Below are positions 1 to 7,934 of a DNA stretch of 64,000 nucleotides, piece by piece. How positions within the stretch are numbered: position 1 is the first letter of the stretch; each line of letters opens with the position of its first letter. Both the position numbers and the translations under genes were made by a program. A model generated the notes under the pieces. The model worked only from the letters and a program-made list of their open reading frames with translations. It made no database searches and was not told the origin of the DNA. The DNA is from CAILHX01 sp964511385 (lineage in GTDB: Bacteria; Pseudomonadota; Gammaproteobacteria; Burkholderiales; Methylophilaceae): the NCBI GenBank assembly GCA_964511385.1, contig CAZEFE010000007.1, forward strand, positions 153,991 to 217,990. Direction: 5' to 3'.

Positions 1-350
1 ACCTTGTCCCCCATCAGGCGGATGGTCTCGGCGCGCGGGCCGATGAAGACGAAACCGCTCTGCTCCACGCGCTCGGCAAAATCGGCGTTTTCCGACAGAA
101 AACCGTAGCCGGGGTGAATGGCTTCCGCATCGGTGACTTCGGCCGCGCTGATGACGGCCGGGATGTTCAGGTAAGACTTGGCCGAAGGCGCCGGGCCGAT
201 ACATACCGACTCGTCGGCCAGCTTGACGTACTTGGCTTCGCGGTCGGCCTCGGAATGGACGCAGACGGTTTTGATGCCAAGTTCGCGGCAAGCGCGCTGG
301 ACGCGGAGGGCAATTTCGCCGCGATTGGCGATGAGGATTTTTTCAAACAT
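1..350 (-). CDS. accC: Biotin carboxylase subunit of acetyl-CoA carboxylase (5' part only)
   Basis: The first 116 codons are present; the gene runs off the left edge of the window. The product begins MFEKILIANRGEIALRV, the hallmark N-terminus of biotin carboxylase, and continues with the N-terminal pre-ATP-grasp domain (HPGYGFLSEN motif visible). AccC carboxylates the biotin on AccB using ATP and bicarbonate, the first half-reaction of malonyl-CoA synthesis. It lies 14 nt downstream of accB in the usual aroQ-accB-accC order. The ATP-grasp and C-terminal domains cannot be inspected here. Confidence 0.96.
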   Translation of the reverse strand, partial: MFEKILIANRGEIALRVQRACRELGIKTVCVHSEADREAKYVKLADESVCIGPAPSAKSYLNIPAVISAAEVTDAEAIHPGYGFLSENADFAERVEQSGFVFIGPRAETIRLMGDK

Positions 351-364
351 GGGAAATCCTCTGG

Positions 365-826
365 TTAGCCAATGATAAAGAGCGGCTCACCGTATTCAAC
401 CGGATGCCCGTTTTCGACCAGGATGGCCTTAATCACGCCGCTCTGGTCGGCTTCAATTTCATTCAGCAACTTCATCGCTTCGATGATGCAGATGGTATCG
501 CCCGCAGCCACGGTGCTGCCGACTTCGACAAACGGCTTGGCATCGGGGGATGGCGAGCGGTAGAACGTGCCGACCATGGGCGATTTGACCGTGTGCCCTT
601 CAACCACGGGCGGGGCGGCTGCTTCTGCCGGGGCAGCGGCAGCAGGGGCCGCAGTCGGCGCTTGCTGCGGGTACTGCGGCGGGAAATAAGATGGGGCGAA
701 CTGCATGGGCTGGCCCTGCAGTTGGCGACTGATCCGTACTTTCTCCTCGCCCTCGGTCAGTTCAAGTTCGGCAATGCCGGATTCTTCTACCAGGTCGATC
801 AGCTTTTTGAGTTTTCTAAGATCCAT
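365..826 (-). CDS. accB: Biotin carboxyl carrier protein of acetyl-CoA carboxylase
   Basis: A 153-aa protein of normal BCCP length. Residues 1-35 form the conserved N-terminal segment (MDLRKLKKLIDLVEESG), residues 43-75 are a Pro/Ala-rich flexible linker, and residues 78-153 are the biotinyl domain. The biotin attachment motif EAMKL puts the modified lysine at residue 119. BCCP carries CO2 from biotin carboxylase to the carboxyltransferase AccAD in fatty-acid synthesis. It lies between aroQ and accC on the same strand and is very probably cotranscribed with both. Confidence 0.97.
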   Translation of the reverse strand: MDLRKLKKLIDLVEESGIAELELTEGEEKVRISRQLQGQPMQFAPSYFPPQYPQQAPTAAPAAAAPAEAAAPPVVEGHTVKSPMVGTFYRSPSPDAKPFVEVGSTVAAGDTICIIEAMKLLNEIEADQSGVIKAILVENGHPVEYGEPLFIIG

Positions 827-862
827 CGTGCGTGGTCCTTGTTGGAATAAGGTGGGTTTGAG

Positions 863-1321
863 TTAGTTTTGCTGGATATGCCGCAGGGCATAATCCAGCG
901 CGTATTCATAACCTGCTGCGCCCAGGCCACTCACTACACCGATCGCCAGATCGGAGAAGTAGGAGTGTTGCCGGAAGGCCTCGCGGGCATGAACGTTGGA
1001 AAGGTGAACTTCGATAAAAGGTGTCTTGACCGCCGCCAACGCGTCGCGCAGGGCAATCGATGTATGGGTGAAGGCGGCTGGATTGATAATAATGAAATGG
1101 ACCGGATGCTGGAACAGGGCGTGGAGTTTTGCCACCAGATCGGCTTCGGCATTGCTCTGGAAGCTCTCCAGCGAGGCTCCGGCGGCATCGGCTTTGGCGG
1201 AAAGGCGCTGGTTGATCTGCGCCAGGGTGTCGCCGCCATAATGCTCCGGTTCTCTGACACCCAGCAGGTTCAGATTCGGGCCATGCAATACAAGAATTTT
1301 GGTTCCGGGTTTGGTCGTCAT
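863..1321 (-). CDS. aroQ: Type II 3-dehydroquinate dehydratase
   Basis: A 152-aa protein, typical for the small dodecameric type II enzyme. It contains GPNLNLLGVREPEHYG (residues 14-29, with the catalytic Tyr at 28), the IINPAAFTHTS loop, and the substrate-binding SNVHARE segment followed by a conserved FRQHSYFSD stretch. It converts 3-dehydroquinate to 3-dehydroshikimate in the shikimate pathway. It is the first gene of the aroQ-accB-accC group, 36 nt upstream of accB, an arrangement common in Beta- and Gammaproteobacteria. No clear Shine-Dalgarno sequence precedes the start. Confidence 0.97.
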   Translation of the reverse strand: MTTKPGTKILVLHGPNLNLLGVREPEHYGGDTLAQINQRLSAKADAAGASLESFQSNAEADLVAKLHALFQHPVHFIIINPAAFTHTSIALRDALAAVKTPFIEVHLSNVHAREAFRQHSYFSDLAIGVVSGLGAAGYEYALDYALRHIQQN

Positions 1322-1406
1322 TGAGCGAGATTTTGCGCCGGCAATGGAGTTTTAACTGGAAACAAGTTTGCCGCAATTGCACTGCTTTTGTCTAGCACAA
1401 TTGACG

Positions 1407-1429
1407 AAATTGACAGAAATTGTCAATTT
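1407..1429. repeat. Inverted repeat in the aroQ upstream region
   Basis: A perfect 9-bp inverted repeat, AAATTGACA, 5-nt spacer, TGTCAATTT, lies in the AT-rich gap between the end of the tlpA-like gene and aroQ. A further copy of the TTGAC core lies at 1401-1405, just left of it. On the minus strand it contains a TTGACA that could be a -35 element for aroQ-accBC. It could be an operator or part of a terminator for the upstream tlpA operon. No U-tract is visible in the minus-strand direction. Confidence 0.4.
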
Positions 1430-1463
1430 TTCAGTGCATTAGCGAAAGTTGTTAACACGCTCA

Positions 1464-1976
1464 TTACAGTAAGGGCGTAACTACCTTTTCCAGCGTTGAA
1501 TTCTCGACTTTTCCAAACGCGATGTGGGCGATTTTTCCATGTTTATCAAGCACAACGGTAAACGGCAGGATGCTGCGGTTGTTGCCAAGAGCCTCGGCTA
1601 GCGCCATGGCTTGGATGTCTGCAGCCAGCAGCGGATATTCCACGTGAACTTGTGCGGAAAATTTTTTCAACGTATCCACATCTTCGGCGGAGATGCCAAC
1701 AAGTTGCATGCCTTTTGTCGAGTATTGCTGATGCAACTGATTGAGTGCCGGCATTTCCTCAAGACAGGGCGGACACCAACTGGCCCAGAAGTTGACGACC
1801 AGTACCTTGCCGCGCCATTGCTCCAGTGGCTGCGGTGTGCCGGAGGCGTCAACAAAACTGCTGGCATACAGCGCTTCGGTAGCAGGCGCCTGCTTGTCCA
1901 CTGTTGCATACCAGAATACCAGCGCCGCCAGCAGGATTGCGGCGCTGGCAATCAGCACTCCACGGGTTCCGGGCAT
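1464..1976 (-). CDS. TlpA-family thioredoxin-like thiol-disulfide oxidoreductase
   Basis: A 170-aa protein with an N-terminal signal anchor (about residues 7-24, ending near WYATVDKQA), then a TlpA/AhpC-type thioredoxin fold. The redox motif WCPPC lies at residues 67-71 inside NFWASWCPPCLEEMP. It probably works in the periplasm as a reductase of cysteine pairs, for example in cytochrome maturation. The start overlaps the end of dsbD by 25 nt. Coupling to DsbD makes sense, since DsbD supplies electrons to periplasmic thioredoxin-like proteins. The exact substrate cannot be told from sequence. Confidence 0.9.
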   Translation of the reverse strand: MPGTRGVLIASAAILLAALVFWYATVDKQAPATEALYASSFVDASGTPQPLEQWRGKVLVVNFWASWCPPCLEEMPALNQLHQQYSTKGMQLVGISAEDVDTLKKFSAQVHVEYPLLAADIQAMALAEALGNNRSILPFTVVLDKHGKIAHIAFGKVENSTLEKVVTPLL

Positions 1977-3814
1977 GTGCCGTCCTTGCTGGAAAATACA
2001 TTGTTCAATGAAACCAGGAACGGGTCGGCCGCCTGGTAACCGACGATTCTTGCCGGAAGTTCCTGTCCTTTGCGGTCAAAAAACACGATGCCGGGCGGGC
2101 CGTACAGTCCGAAGCGGGTGAGCAGCGCGTGGTCGTCAGCCGTGTTGTTGGTGACGTCGGCCTGCAGCAGCAGCACCTGGCTGAGTACTTTTTGTACGCG
2201 CGGGTCGGTGAAGGTGGTCTGCTCGTATTCCTTGCAACTGACGCACCAGTCCGCATAAAAATCCAGCATGACCAGGCGCGGGGTTTTTGCGCGCGATTCG
2301 GCCTGGGTGGCGGCTTCGAGTTCGGCCAGGTTTTTGATCGGTTTGAATGGCAGTGCTGGTGTGTGCTGCGTCGATGCCCCGCGTAGACCTGCCAGCGGCT
2401 GCAGCGGGTCGCGACTGCCGGCTAGCGCCCCGATAAGCAAAGCGGCGCCTGCCAGCAGGGCAATGACGCCGATCACTTTGCCCAATCGCCGGGCATTGCC
2501 CGCGTGGGGCGGCAGGCTGTCCAGCGCCGACAGGAAAATGGCAACGCCGATGAGCAACGCCGCCCACAGCAGCATTTGTACCGCTGCCGGAATCACTGGG
2601 GTAATAATCCAGATCGCCATGCCCAGCATGACAATGCCGAATAAATTGCGCACGGTGTTCATCCATGCCCCGGCCTTGGGCAGCAGCGCACCGGCGGATA
2701 GCCCGAGCGCCAGCAATGGCACGCCCATCCCCATGGCCATGGCGAACAGCGCGACGCCGCCCAGCCAGACGTCATGGGTCTGGCCGATATACAGCAGCGC
2801 ACCAGCCAGCGGGGCGGCAACACACGGGCTGACCAGCAGTGCGGACAGTGCACCCATGGCAAACACCCCGGCGAATTTTCCGCCTTTGATACGGTTGCTT
2901 GCCGTGGCCACCCAGGTTTCCAGTGCACTGGGCAGGCGCAATTCATAGACCTCGAACATGGACAGTGCCAGGGCGGCAAAAACCAGTGCGCCAAAGCCCA
3001 GCGCCCATGGGTTCTGCAAGGCGTTGCTGATGAGATGGCCGGAAAGTCCTGCCGCAACTCCGGCCAGCGCATAAGCCACCGCCATGCCCAGCGTGTAGGC
3101 CAGCGACAGATTAAAGGCGTGCGCCCGGGAAGGGTGGCTGTTTTGCCCGACGATGATTCCGGACAGGATGGGCAGCATGGGGAACACGCACGGCGTAAAC
3201 GCGAGCAACAGGCCGAAACCAAAAAAGCCGACGGCGATCAACCACAACTTACCGCTGGCCAGCACCTGCTTGATCCGGTCGGATTCCTGCGGTTGTGGTG
3301 CTGCAGTGTTGCCGGTGGTCATGCCGGGCAGGCGGATGTCGAACGATTTTTTGATCGGCGCATAACACAGGCCCTTTTCGCTGCAACCTTGATATACCGC
3401 CTGCAGGGTGATGGTTTCAGGCGGCGTGCCGGAATGCTGGAGTTTGATGCTGGCCTGGAATGGCTGGTGATAGACCTCGGTCTGGCCAAACGTCGGGTCC
3501 TGTTTGATGTCTCCCTTGGGCAAGGTCGCTGCTGCGGCTGTGCCGTCTTGTAGCTTGAACGAAATGCGGTCTTTATAAAGATAATGCCCTGGCGCCACGG
3601 TGAAATCGGCGAGCAAGGTGTCTGCACTTTGTGCCGTGATCGAAAGCTGGAATGCCTGGTCCGGCTCCAGGTAGTCGTTGTTTGGCCCGGCTTCCAGCGC
3701 GGCGGCAATCGGGTTGCTGGCGGAGGGTGGCGCCTGCTGGGCGAGCGCGACATTAATGCCAAGCAGCATGCCGGCCATGAGGATGGCCAGGCGCGTAAAA
3801 AGCGGGGAATTCAT
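1952..3814 (-). CDS. dsbD: Thiol:disulfide interchange protein DsbD
   Basis: A 620-aa protein with the full three-part DsbD layout. A signal peptide (1-25) is followed by the periplasmic alpha domain with its cysteine pair C144/C150 (GCSEKGLC). The eight-helix membrane domain has redox cysteines C209 (FTPCVFP) and C331 (VSPCVAAP). The C-terminal thioredoxin domain has WCVSC (C524/C527). It passes electrons from cytosolic thioredoxin to periplasmic partners. It overlaps cutA by 4 nt upstream and the tlpA-like gene by 25 nt downstream. The last residues read through the start region of that gene, so the extreme C-terminus is not family-conserved. Confidence 0.96.
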   Translation of the reverse strand: MNSPLFTRLAILMAGMLLGINVALAQQAPPSASNPIAAALEAGPNNDYLEPDQAFQLSITAQSADTLLADFTVAPGHYLYKDRISFKLQDGTAAAATLPKGDIKQDPTFGQTEVYHQPFQASIKLQHSGTPPETITLQAVYQGCSEKGLCYAPIKKSFDIRLPGMTTGNTAAPQPQESDRIKQVLASGKLWLIAVGFFGFGLLLAFTPCVFPMLPILSGIIVGQNSHPSRAHAFNLSLAYTLGMAVAYALAGVAAGLSGHLISNALQNPWALGFGALVFAALALSMFEVYELRLPSALETWVATASNRIKGGKFAGVFAMGALSALLVSPCVAAPLAGALLYIGQTHDVWLGGVALFAMAMGMGVPLLALGLSAGALLPKAGAWMNTVRNLFGIVMLGMAIWIITPVIPAAVQMLLWAALLIGVAIFLSALDSLPPHAGNARRLGKVIGVIALLAGAALLIGALAGSRDPLQPLAGLRGASTQHTPALPFKPIKNLAELEAATQAESRAKTPRLVMLDFYADWCVSCKEYEQTTFTDPRVQKVLSQVLLLQADVTNNTADDHALLTRFGLYGPPGIVFFDRKGQELPARIVGYQAADPFLVSLNNVFSSKDGTCPEPVEC

Positions 3815-4134
3815 CGGGTTTCGGTCTCTATCCAGTGCAGATATTCGGGCAAGGCGTTGTCGATTGGGACTGAGATAATTTCAGGAAGTTCGTACGGGTG
3901 TTGCTGTCGTATCTTTTGCTCAAGCTCGGCATAACGCGCGCTGCTGGTTTTAACCAGCAAAGGGAACTCTTCGGCGCTTTCGGTTTTGCCCTGCCAATGG
4001 TAGATTGACGTACAGGGTGCCAGCACGTTTACGCAGGCGGCAAGGCCGGCATCGATCAAATCCTGCGCCATTCTCACCGCGCCTTCACGGTTTGGGAGGG
4101 TGGTCATTACCAATATTGCTTTCATGGAACCCAT
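3811..4134 (-). CDS. cutA: Divalent-cation tolerance protein CutA
   Basis: A 107-aa protein of the trimeric CutA1 family, with the family features CVNVLAPCTSIYHWQGKTE and a C-terminal HPYELPEIISVPI stretch. CutA is linked to copper and divalent metal tolerance, although its biochemical role is unsettled. An internal ATG at 4125 (MKAILVMTTLPN) fits family N-termini equally well and may be the true start. The stop overlaps the dsbD start by 4 nt. The pairing of cutA with dsbD is conserved in many proteobacteria. Confidence 0.93.
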   Translation of the reverse strand: MGSMKAILVMTTLPNREGAVRMAQDLIDAGLAACVNVLAPCTSIYHWQGKTESAEEFPLLVKTSSARYAELEQKIRQQHPYELPEIISVPIDNALPEYLHWIETETR

Positions 4135-4137
4135 GGC

Positions 4138-4515
4138 ATGCGTTTGCTGTTGATTTTAGTCATTTTACTTGGTTTTCCTCTGGCGGAACTGGCTGTTTTG
4201 ATCTGGCTGGCCGGACAGTATGGCTGGTGGACAGCCGTCTACCTGCTGTTTGCCGCCGTTGTCGGGTGGACGCTGATCCAGGGGGAGCGCCTGGCGGCGT
4301 TCGGGCGGCTGTTTCAGGCGGTGCAGGGCGGACATTCGCCGGCCCTGTCCCTGCTGGTCAGCGCGCGACGGATGCTGGCCGGGGTGTTGTTCATCATCCC
4401 TGGCGTGATCAGTGATGTGATGGCCATCGTGATTCTGCTGATTCCCCTACCCGTTCGCCGTGCTCCACCCGCCCCGGATGACGTGATTGAAGGGGAATGG
4501 CGACGGGAGGATTAG
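4138..4515 (+). CDS. fxsA: FxsA family membrane protein
   Basis: A 125-aa inner-membrane protein with four hydrophobic segments and the FxsA-type start (MRLLLILVILLGFPLAELAV), GWTLIQGERL loop and FIIPGVISDVMAIVILLIP end. FxsA in E. coli was named for suppressing phage T7 F exclusion when overproduced; its native role is unknown. The start is only 3 nt from the longest possible cutA start on the opposite strand, so its promoter must lie within cutA. A weak GGAA ribosome-binding site precedes it. Confidence 0.88.
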   Translation: MRLLLILVILLGFPLAELAVLIWLAGQYGWWTAVYLLFAAVVGWTLIQGERLAAFGRLFQAVQGGHSPALSLLVSARRMLAGVLFIIPGVISDVMAIVILLIPLPVRRAPPAPDDVIEGEWRRED

Positions 4516-4526
4516 CGCTCCCGTCG
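4501..4526. terminator. Stem-loop at the fxsA stop codon
   Basis: A perfect 9-bp stem (CGACGGGAG / CTCCCGTCG) with an 8-nt loop spans the fxsA stop codon, between convergent fxsA and the DUF2939 gene. It is followed by a mixed AT stretch without a clean T-run. It is therefore a plausible but not classical intrinsic terminator. Confidence 0.4.
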
Positions 4527-4564
4527 GAATTTGAGGGGAGTTGATTGGCAGTTATGATGCGGCG

Positions 4565-5086
4565 TCAATCTGCCCGTTTGATTCCTACTAGTTTCCAAGA
4601 CAGCCAATCTCTGCGCATGACAAGCGCAATTTTGGCTTTCTCGTTCTCGTTCGGATGAATTGCAAGCTCGACCAAGGAAAGCCCGTGCCAATCCGCGGTG
4701 ATTTGAGTCGTTGTTTTTTCCTTGCCGGACTGCTGATCTGTTGGCATTTTTCCATTGAGTAAAAACACCAGCGATTCGGGCGTTACCAGTGCATCAACAA
4801 TGGGTGACGCCAAAGCGCCTGCCAGCAGGTGAGCTAAGCGTTGCCTCGTCGTTGTTTTGCCAGCGGTGTCTCCGGTGTCAGTTGAAATCATCAGTTTGAT
4901 GCTGCTACGCAACGATGTGAAATCAACCCGTTCATTGAGTTCCTGAACGCTCCCTTTTTGTGCCGCCTCCTTGATTGAATCCAGTGCGGCAATAGGCGAC
5001 CTGATGAACCAGATGGCAAGAAGCAACGCGACAAAGAGCGCCCCTCCTACGATCAGCCATGATTTTTGCTGTTGTGTTGTTGTCAT
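4565..5086 (-). CDS. DUF2939 domain-containing protein
   Basis: A 173-aa protein with one N-terminal transmembrane helix (about 9-27). It continues with a DUF2939-like core: the RSPIAALDSIKEAAQKGSVQ and ELNERVDFTSLRSSIK segments match the typical helix followed by VDF.SLR. The bulk is predicted to be periplasmic. Function is unknown. An AAGGA ribosome-binding site lies 8 nt before the start. It is the last gene of a four-gene minus-strand cluster, 18 nt after the glycine-zipper lipoprotein gene, and ends convergently with fxsA. Confidence 0.72.
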   Translation of the reverse strand: MTTTQQQKSWLIVGGALFVALLLAIWFIRSPIAALDSIKEAAQKGSVQELNERVDFTSLRSSIKLMISTDTGDTAGKTTTRQRLAHLLAGALASPIVDALVTPESLVFLLNGKMPTDQQSGKEKTTTQITADWHGLSLVELAIHPNENEKAKIALVMRRDWLSWKLVGIKRAD

Positions 5087-5104
5087 TTACGAAGTCCTTG
5101 CAGG

Positions 5105-6067
5105 TTAAACAGTTTGGGTTTTCCAGCCCTTGGGCGGCTCTTTGCAATATTTGACGCTTTCCGTAAATGATCCGGATTCTTCGCCGGTATCAACCTTGCG
5201 GGTAACGACTTTGCATTCTGTCGCCATTTGAACCACTTTGACGGGCGATGTTGGTTGATTGGCTACATCACCGCTTTTTGCGGGAACTGACTTGTAGGCA
5301 GTATTAAGCTTGGAGAGCTCTTTCGCATATTGGGCCTTGTCGGTTACGCTCACATTGGTTTTTGCCGGAGAGGCGGCTACAGTTTTTTCAGCCGCTTTGC
5401 TTGTGGTTTTTTGTGAGGATTTTTTACCGGCGGTCTTTGCGGTCTTGGCTTCTGTTGGCGCACTGGTTTTAGCTAACGTCTTTTGAATGTCCGGTTTTAG
5501 ATAACGCAACGGAACATAGCCGATCCCCACATTGCTATCCCCTACAACAGCCCATTCCTGAGCAACAACATTTGCCGGGATGTGGAGACTCACGCCTTTC
5601 TGAATCACCATTCTGGGGGATGAGCTTTCGTCAATATCGCTATAGACAGGTGTATCCACATAGGCAGCTATATCCACCGGGTCAACCATAAGCAACGGAT
5701 GAGTTTTTAGAGAAGAAGACAAAGCGAAATTTTGCTTTTGCTCAAGTTGCGCCGGTTGCGGGGTGACGGTGATGGTTGCTTTGGTTTTATTGGTGACAAA
5801 TGATTCGCTATTGCCTGTTTCCAGAGACTTCAATTCAAGCTCAGCAAGTTTTTGCTTGTCCTGCTCGTCGAGGTGAGCACCCAGCCGATTCCCAATAAAT
5901 CCGCCCAACACAGCTCCTATCAGGGCACCTTTGGTGCCGCCTACCTTGCTACCGATGACCCCACCAGCAACCGCGCCACCGACAGTGCCGACTTGCTCTT
6001 TGTTGAGATTGGCGCAACCAAAAAGCAGAGTTGCCGAGATCAGAATAAGCAAAAGGCGTTTTTTCAT
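5105..6067 (-). CDS. Glycine-zipper lipoprotein with an SH3-like domain
   Basis: The product has 320 aa from the ATG at 6067, chosen because it has a good GGAGA ribosome-binding site and begins a lipoprotein signal (lipobox LLFG-C, Cys18). Residues about 26-62 are a glycine zipper (GGAVAGGVIGSKVGG and a following G-rich repeat), as in 17-kDa-antigen-type outer-membrane lipoproteins. Residues about 130-195 look like a bacterial SH3 fold. A Lys/Ala/Thr-rich linker follows, then a C-terminal segment with two cysteines (ATECKVVTRK and VKYCKEPPKGWK). It is probably anchored to the outer membrane. Its specific role is unknown. Confidence 0.75.
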   Translation of the reverse strand: MKKRLLLILISATLLFGCANLNKEQVGTVGGAVAGGVIGSKVGGTKGALIGAVLGGFIGNRLGAHLDEQDKQKLAELELKSLETGNSESFVTNKTKATITVTPQPAQLEQKQNFALSSSLKTHPLLMVDPVDIAAYVDTPVYSDIDESSSPRMVIQKGVSLHIPANVVAQEWAVVGDSNVGIGYVPLRYLKPDIQKTLAKTSAPTEAKTAKTAGKKSSQKTTSKAAEKTVAASPAKTNVSVTDKAQYAKELSKLNTAYKSVPAKSGDVANQPTSPVKVVQMATECKVVTRKVDTGEESGSFTESVKYCKEPPKGWKTQTV

Positions 6068-6087
6068 TGGAATCTCCGTAAGTGGTA

Positions 6088-7389
6088 TCAAAGGATAAGT
6101 TTTTGCAAATTGCTGAGGCGCGACCAAATATCTCCAGCCAGGCCAATTTCTTGGTGCATGGTTGTTTCCAAGTCATAAAGCGCTGTTCCCTTGCTGAAAA
6201 CATGATCCGGCATGGCATACAACACGACGGCTAGAATGGTCACCATGATTGGTGTCGCCGCCTTTTTTAATCCGTCAGCGATTTTTTGGGTCGTTGGAGT
6301 TGTCGCTAACCCCATTGCGATGAGTATCAACAAAACAGAAATGGCGTTTGTCATGGCGCTGGTCAGGCTGGTGATGATAGCCATTGGCGGCAGAAAAACG
6401 GCGGCATTGACATCCATGATACCGTTGAAGGATTCCACGCTTTTGACCGTTGGAAGTGCTGAATCCCTAGCCTGTTGGGCTTGCTTTTCAAACCAGTCCA
6501 AGTATTGCTGATGTCCCATGAAATAAGGAATTTCTCGCGCATGGACGGGGGAGCCGTCCGGTCTGTTGCCGATTATCCGGTCTTCACTCTTTCGTAGTTG
6601 TTCACCTTTGGGATGTTTGGATGTACGCAAAGCCTGGATGAACTGCATACGCGAAGCGTTTGGGTTGGGTTCTATGCCGCCGGATCTCTGCCGGAACTTG
6701 TTTACTCCGCCCCAGGCCTTGTACTGATAGGCTTTCTTCGATTGCTGGATGTATTCACCATAGGCGTGAGAAAGCTCCTGCATATTACGGTCATATTCCG
6801 GCCAGGCTTTTTCTGCCTTGGTCATTACCGCCTTGCTTTTATCCTCGGCTTTGCGTTCAACAATGTCTTGCGCAGGCAACATGAAGCGCTCATCAAGAAT
6901 CACTATGGGAAAAGCGCCCATCAGAATCTTGCCGATGATAGGAGCGTCTTTGGGGTGAGGAATGTCCGGGTCGCTGAGCTTCCCCGTCAGGATGTCTCTT
7001 CGGTAAGAAAACAGATTGAACCCTTGTACTTTTATTTCGGGCCTGAGTCCTGCAATGACTTTTGTATAGGTGAAGTCGAGTGCATGGTAAATAACGAAAA
7101 CCACTGTCAAGAATGCGGCCAATCCTGCCGCCGCCGGTTTGATTCGGGTGATTAATCCTCTAAACAACGCCCATGAGAGGCCGAATGAACCCAAGAGCTT
7201 ACCCCGCTGGGATAACTCGCTTACGCTGGTGCTGTCAGCAACAGGGTTGCTTAACGCATTCAGCAGGTCAATGTTATATCCGGCTTCCAGAAAGACCAGG
7301 AGTGAGGAAACGGCCAGAATGAGCCAGACAAAGTGCCCGCTTCTGGTAAATCCATTCAAGTCCAGAAGACCGGATAATTTTTGATCCAT
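6088..7389 (-). CDS. Multi-pass membrane protein of unknown function
   Basis: A 433-aa protein that I do not recognise. It has hydrophobic segments near residues 20-42 and 85-110, a weaker one near 155-170, and two strong ones near 330-362 and 378-400. Between them lies a large charged, Lys/Glu/Tyr-rich region (about 175-325) without recognisable catalytic motifs. The layout suggests an inner-membrane protein with a soluble central domain. It sits 9 nt from the zinc-ribbon gene and 20 nt from the lipoprotein gene, so it is almost certainly cotranscribed with both. Base composition is more AT-rich than the flanking housekeeping genes. Confidence 0.7.
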   Translation of the reverse strand: MDQKLSGLLDLNGFTRSGHFVWLILAVSSLLVFLEAGYNIDLLNALSNPVADSTSVSELSQRGKLLGSFGLSWALFRGLITRIKPAAAGLAAFLTVVFVIYHALDFTYTKVIAGLRPEIKVQGFNLFSYRRDILTGKLSDPDIPHPKDAPIIGKILMGAFPIVILDERFMLPAQDIVERKAEDKSKAVMTKAEKAWPEYDRNMQELSHAYGEYIQQSKKAYQYKAWGGVNKFRQRSGGIEPNPNASRMQFIQALRTSKHPKGEQLRKSEDRIIGNRPDGSPVHAREIPYFMGHQQYLDWFEKQAQQARDSALPTVKSVESFNGIMDVNAAVFLPPMAIITSLTSAMTNAISVLLILIAMGLATTPTTQKIADGLKKAATPIMVTILAVVLYAMPDHVFSKGTALYDLETTMHQEIGLAGDIWSRLSNLQKLIL

Positions 7390-7398
7390 GGCTAAAGG

Positions 7399-7815
7399 TT
7401 ATGCCTGATAAAAGATGTTGCCGCACTTGTGGCACATCCACCCTTTTTCCCACTCGGCATATAGCCCGGGCCATACTTGGCTGTTGTGGGTGAAGCGGGA
7501 ATAAATAAACCACCCGGCGGTTACGGAAATCAGCAGACCAAATGGAATCCCGTCTTTCTGGCCCATGGCAAATAAACCAAAAGCAAGAATAATCAATGGC
7601 CATTTATAGGGTTTCTTGGCGGGTGGTGCTGCTTTTTGTGCCGTAATGGACTGAGACTGCCCTTTGGTTTTGGTCTTTGCGGCGCCTATTCCTATCCCGC
7701 CTCTGCCAAGCCCAATCCCGCCAGTTGTACTTTGGGTTGAGATATCTTGGGTTCCGTATTCGTAGGCAGTCTGTAGCCGTTGGGTATTTTCTGACTGGCA
7801 AGACGGACAATTCAT
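7399..7815 (-). CDS. Zinc-ribbon membrane-hairpin protein
   Basis: A 138-aa protein starting with a CPSC pair (residues 3-6) and ending with a CHKC pair (about 129-132). In between lie a Gly-rich/Lys-rich linker (about 31-70) and two closely spaced hydrophobic segments (about 73-85 and 90-106). If these form a membrane hairpin, both termini face the cytosol and the two CxxC pairs could form one zinc site; this is inference. A very strong ribosome-binding site (AAGGAGGAG) precedes the ATG. It is the first gene of the four-gene cluster. No family name is recognised. Confidence 0.7.
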   Translation of the reverse strand: MNCPSCQSENTQRLQTAYEYGTQDISTQSTTGGIGLGRGGIGIGAAKTKTKGQSQSITAQKAAPPAKKPYKWPLIILAFGLFAMGQKDGIPFGLLISVTAGWFIYSRFTHNSQVWPGLYAEWEKGWMCHKCGNIFYQA

Positions 7816-7847
7816 TACGACTCCTCCTTATGGAGATGGTTTTTAGA

Positions 7848-7867
7848 AAAATGCCGATAGGCATTTT
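7848..7867. repeat. Inverted repeat between the zinc-ribbon gene and the XRE regulator
   Basis: A perfect 8-bp inverted repeat, AAAATGCC-GATA-GGCATTTT, lies in the 119-nt divergent intergenic region. It is followed on the plus strand by the AT-rich TATATTAT stretch (7874-7881), a possible -10 region. Position and symmetry fit an operator for the adjacent XRE-type regulator; this is inference. Confidence 0.4.
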
Positions 7868-7934
7868 GCCCAATATATTATGAAGACGCAAACGCCATGA
7901 AGCCGTAACTTGCCTTCCGGACAAGGAGGCAAGT

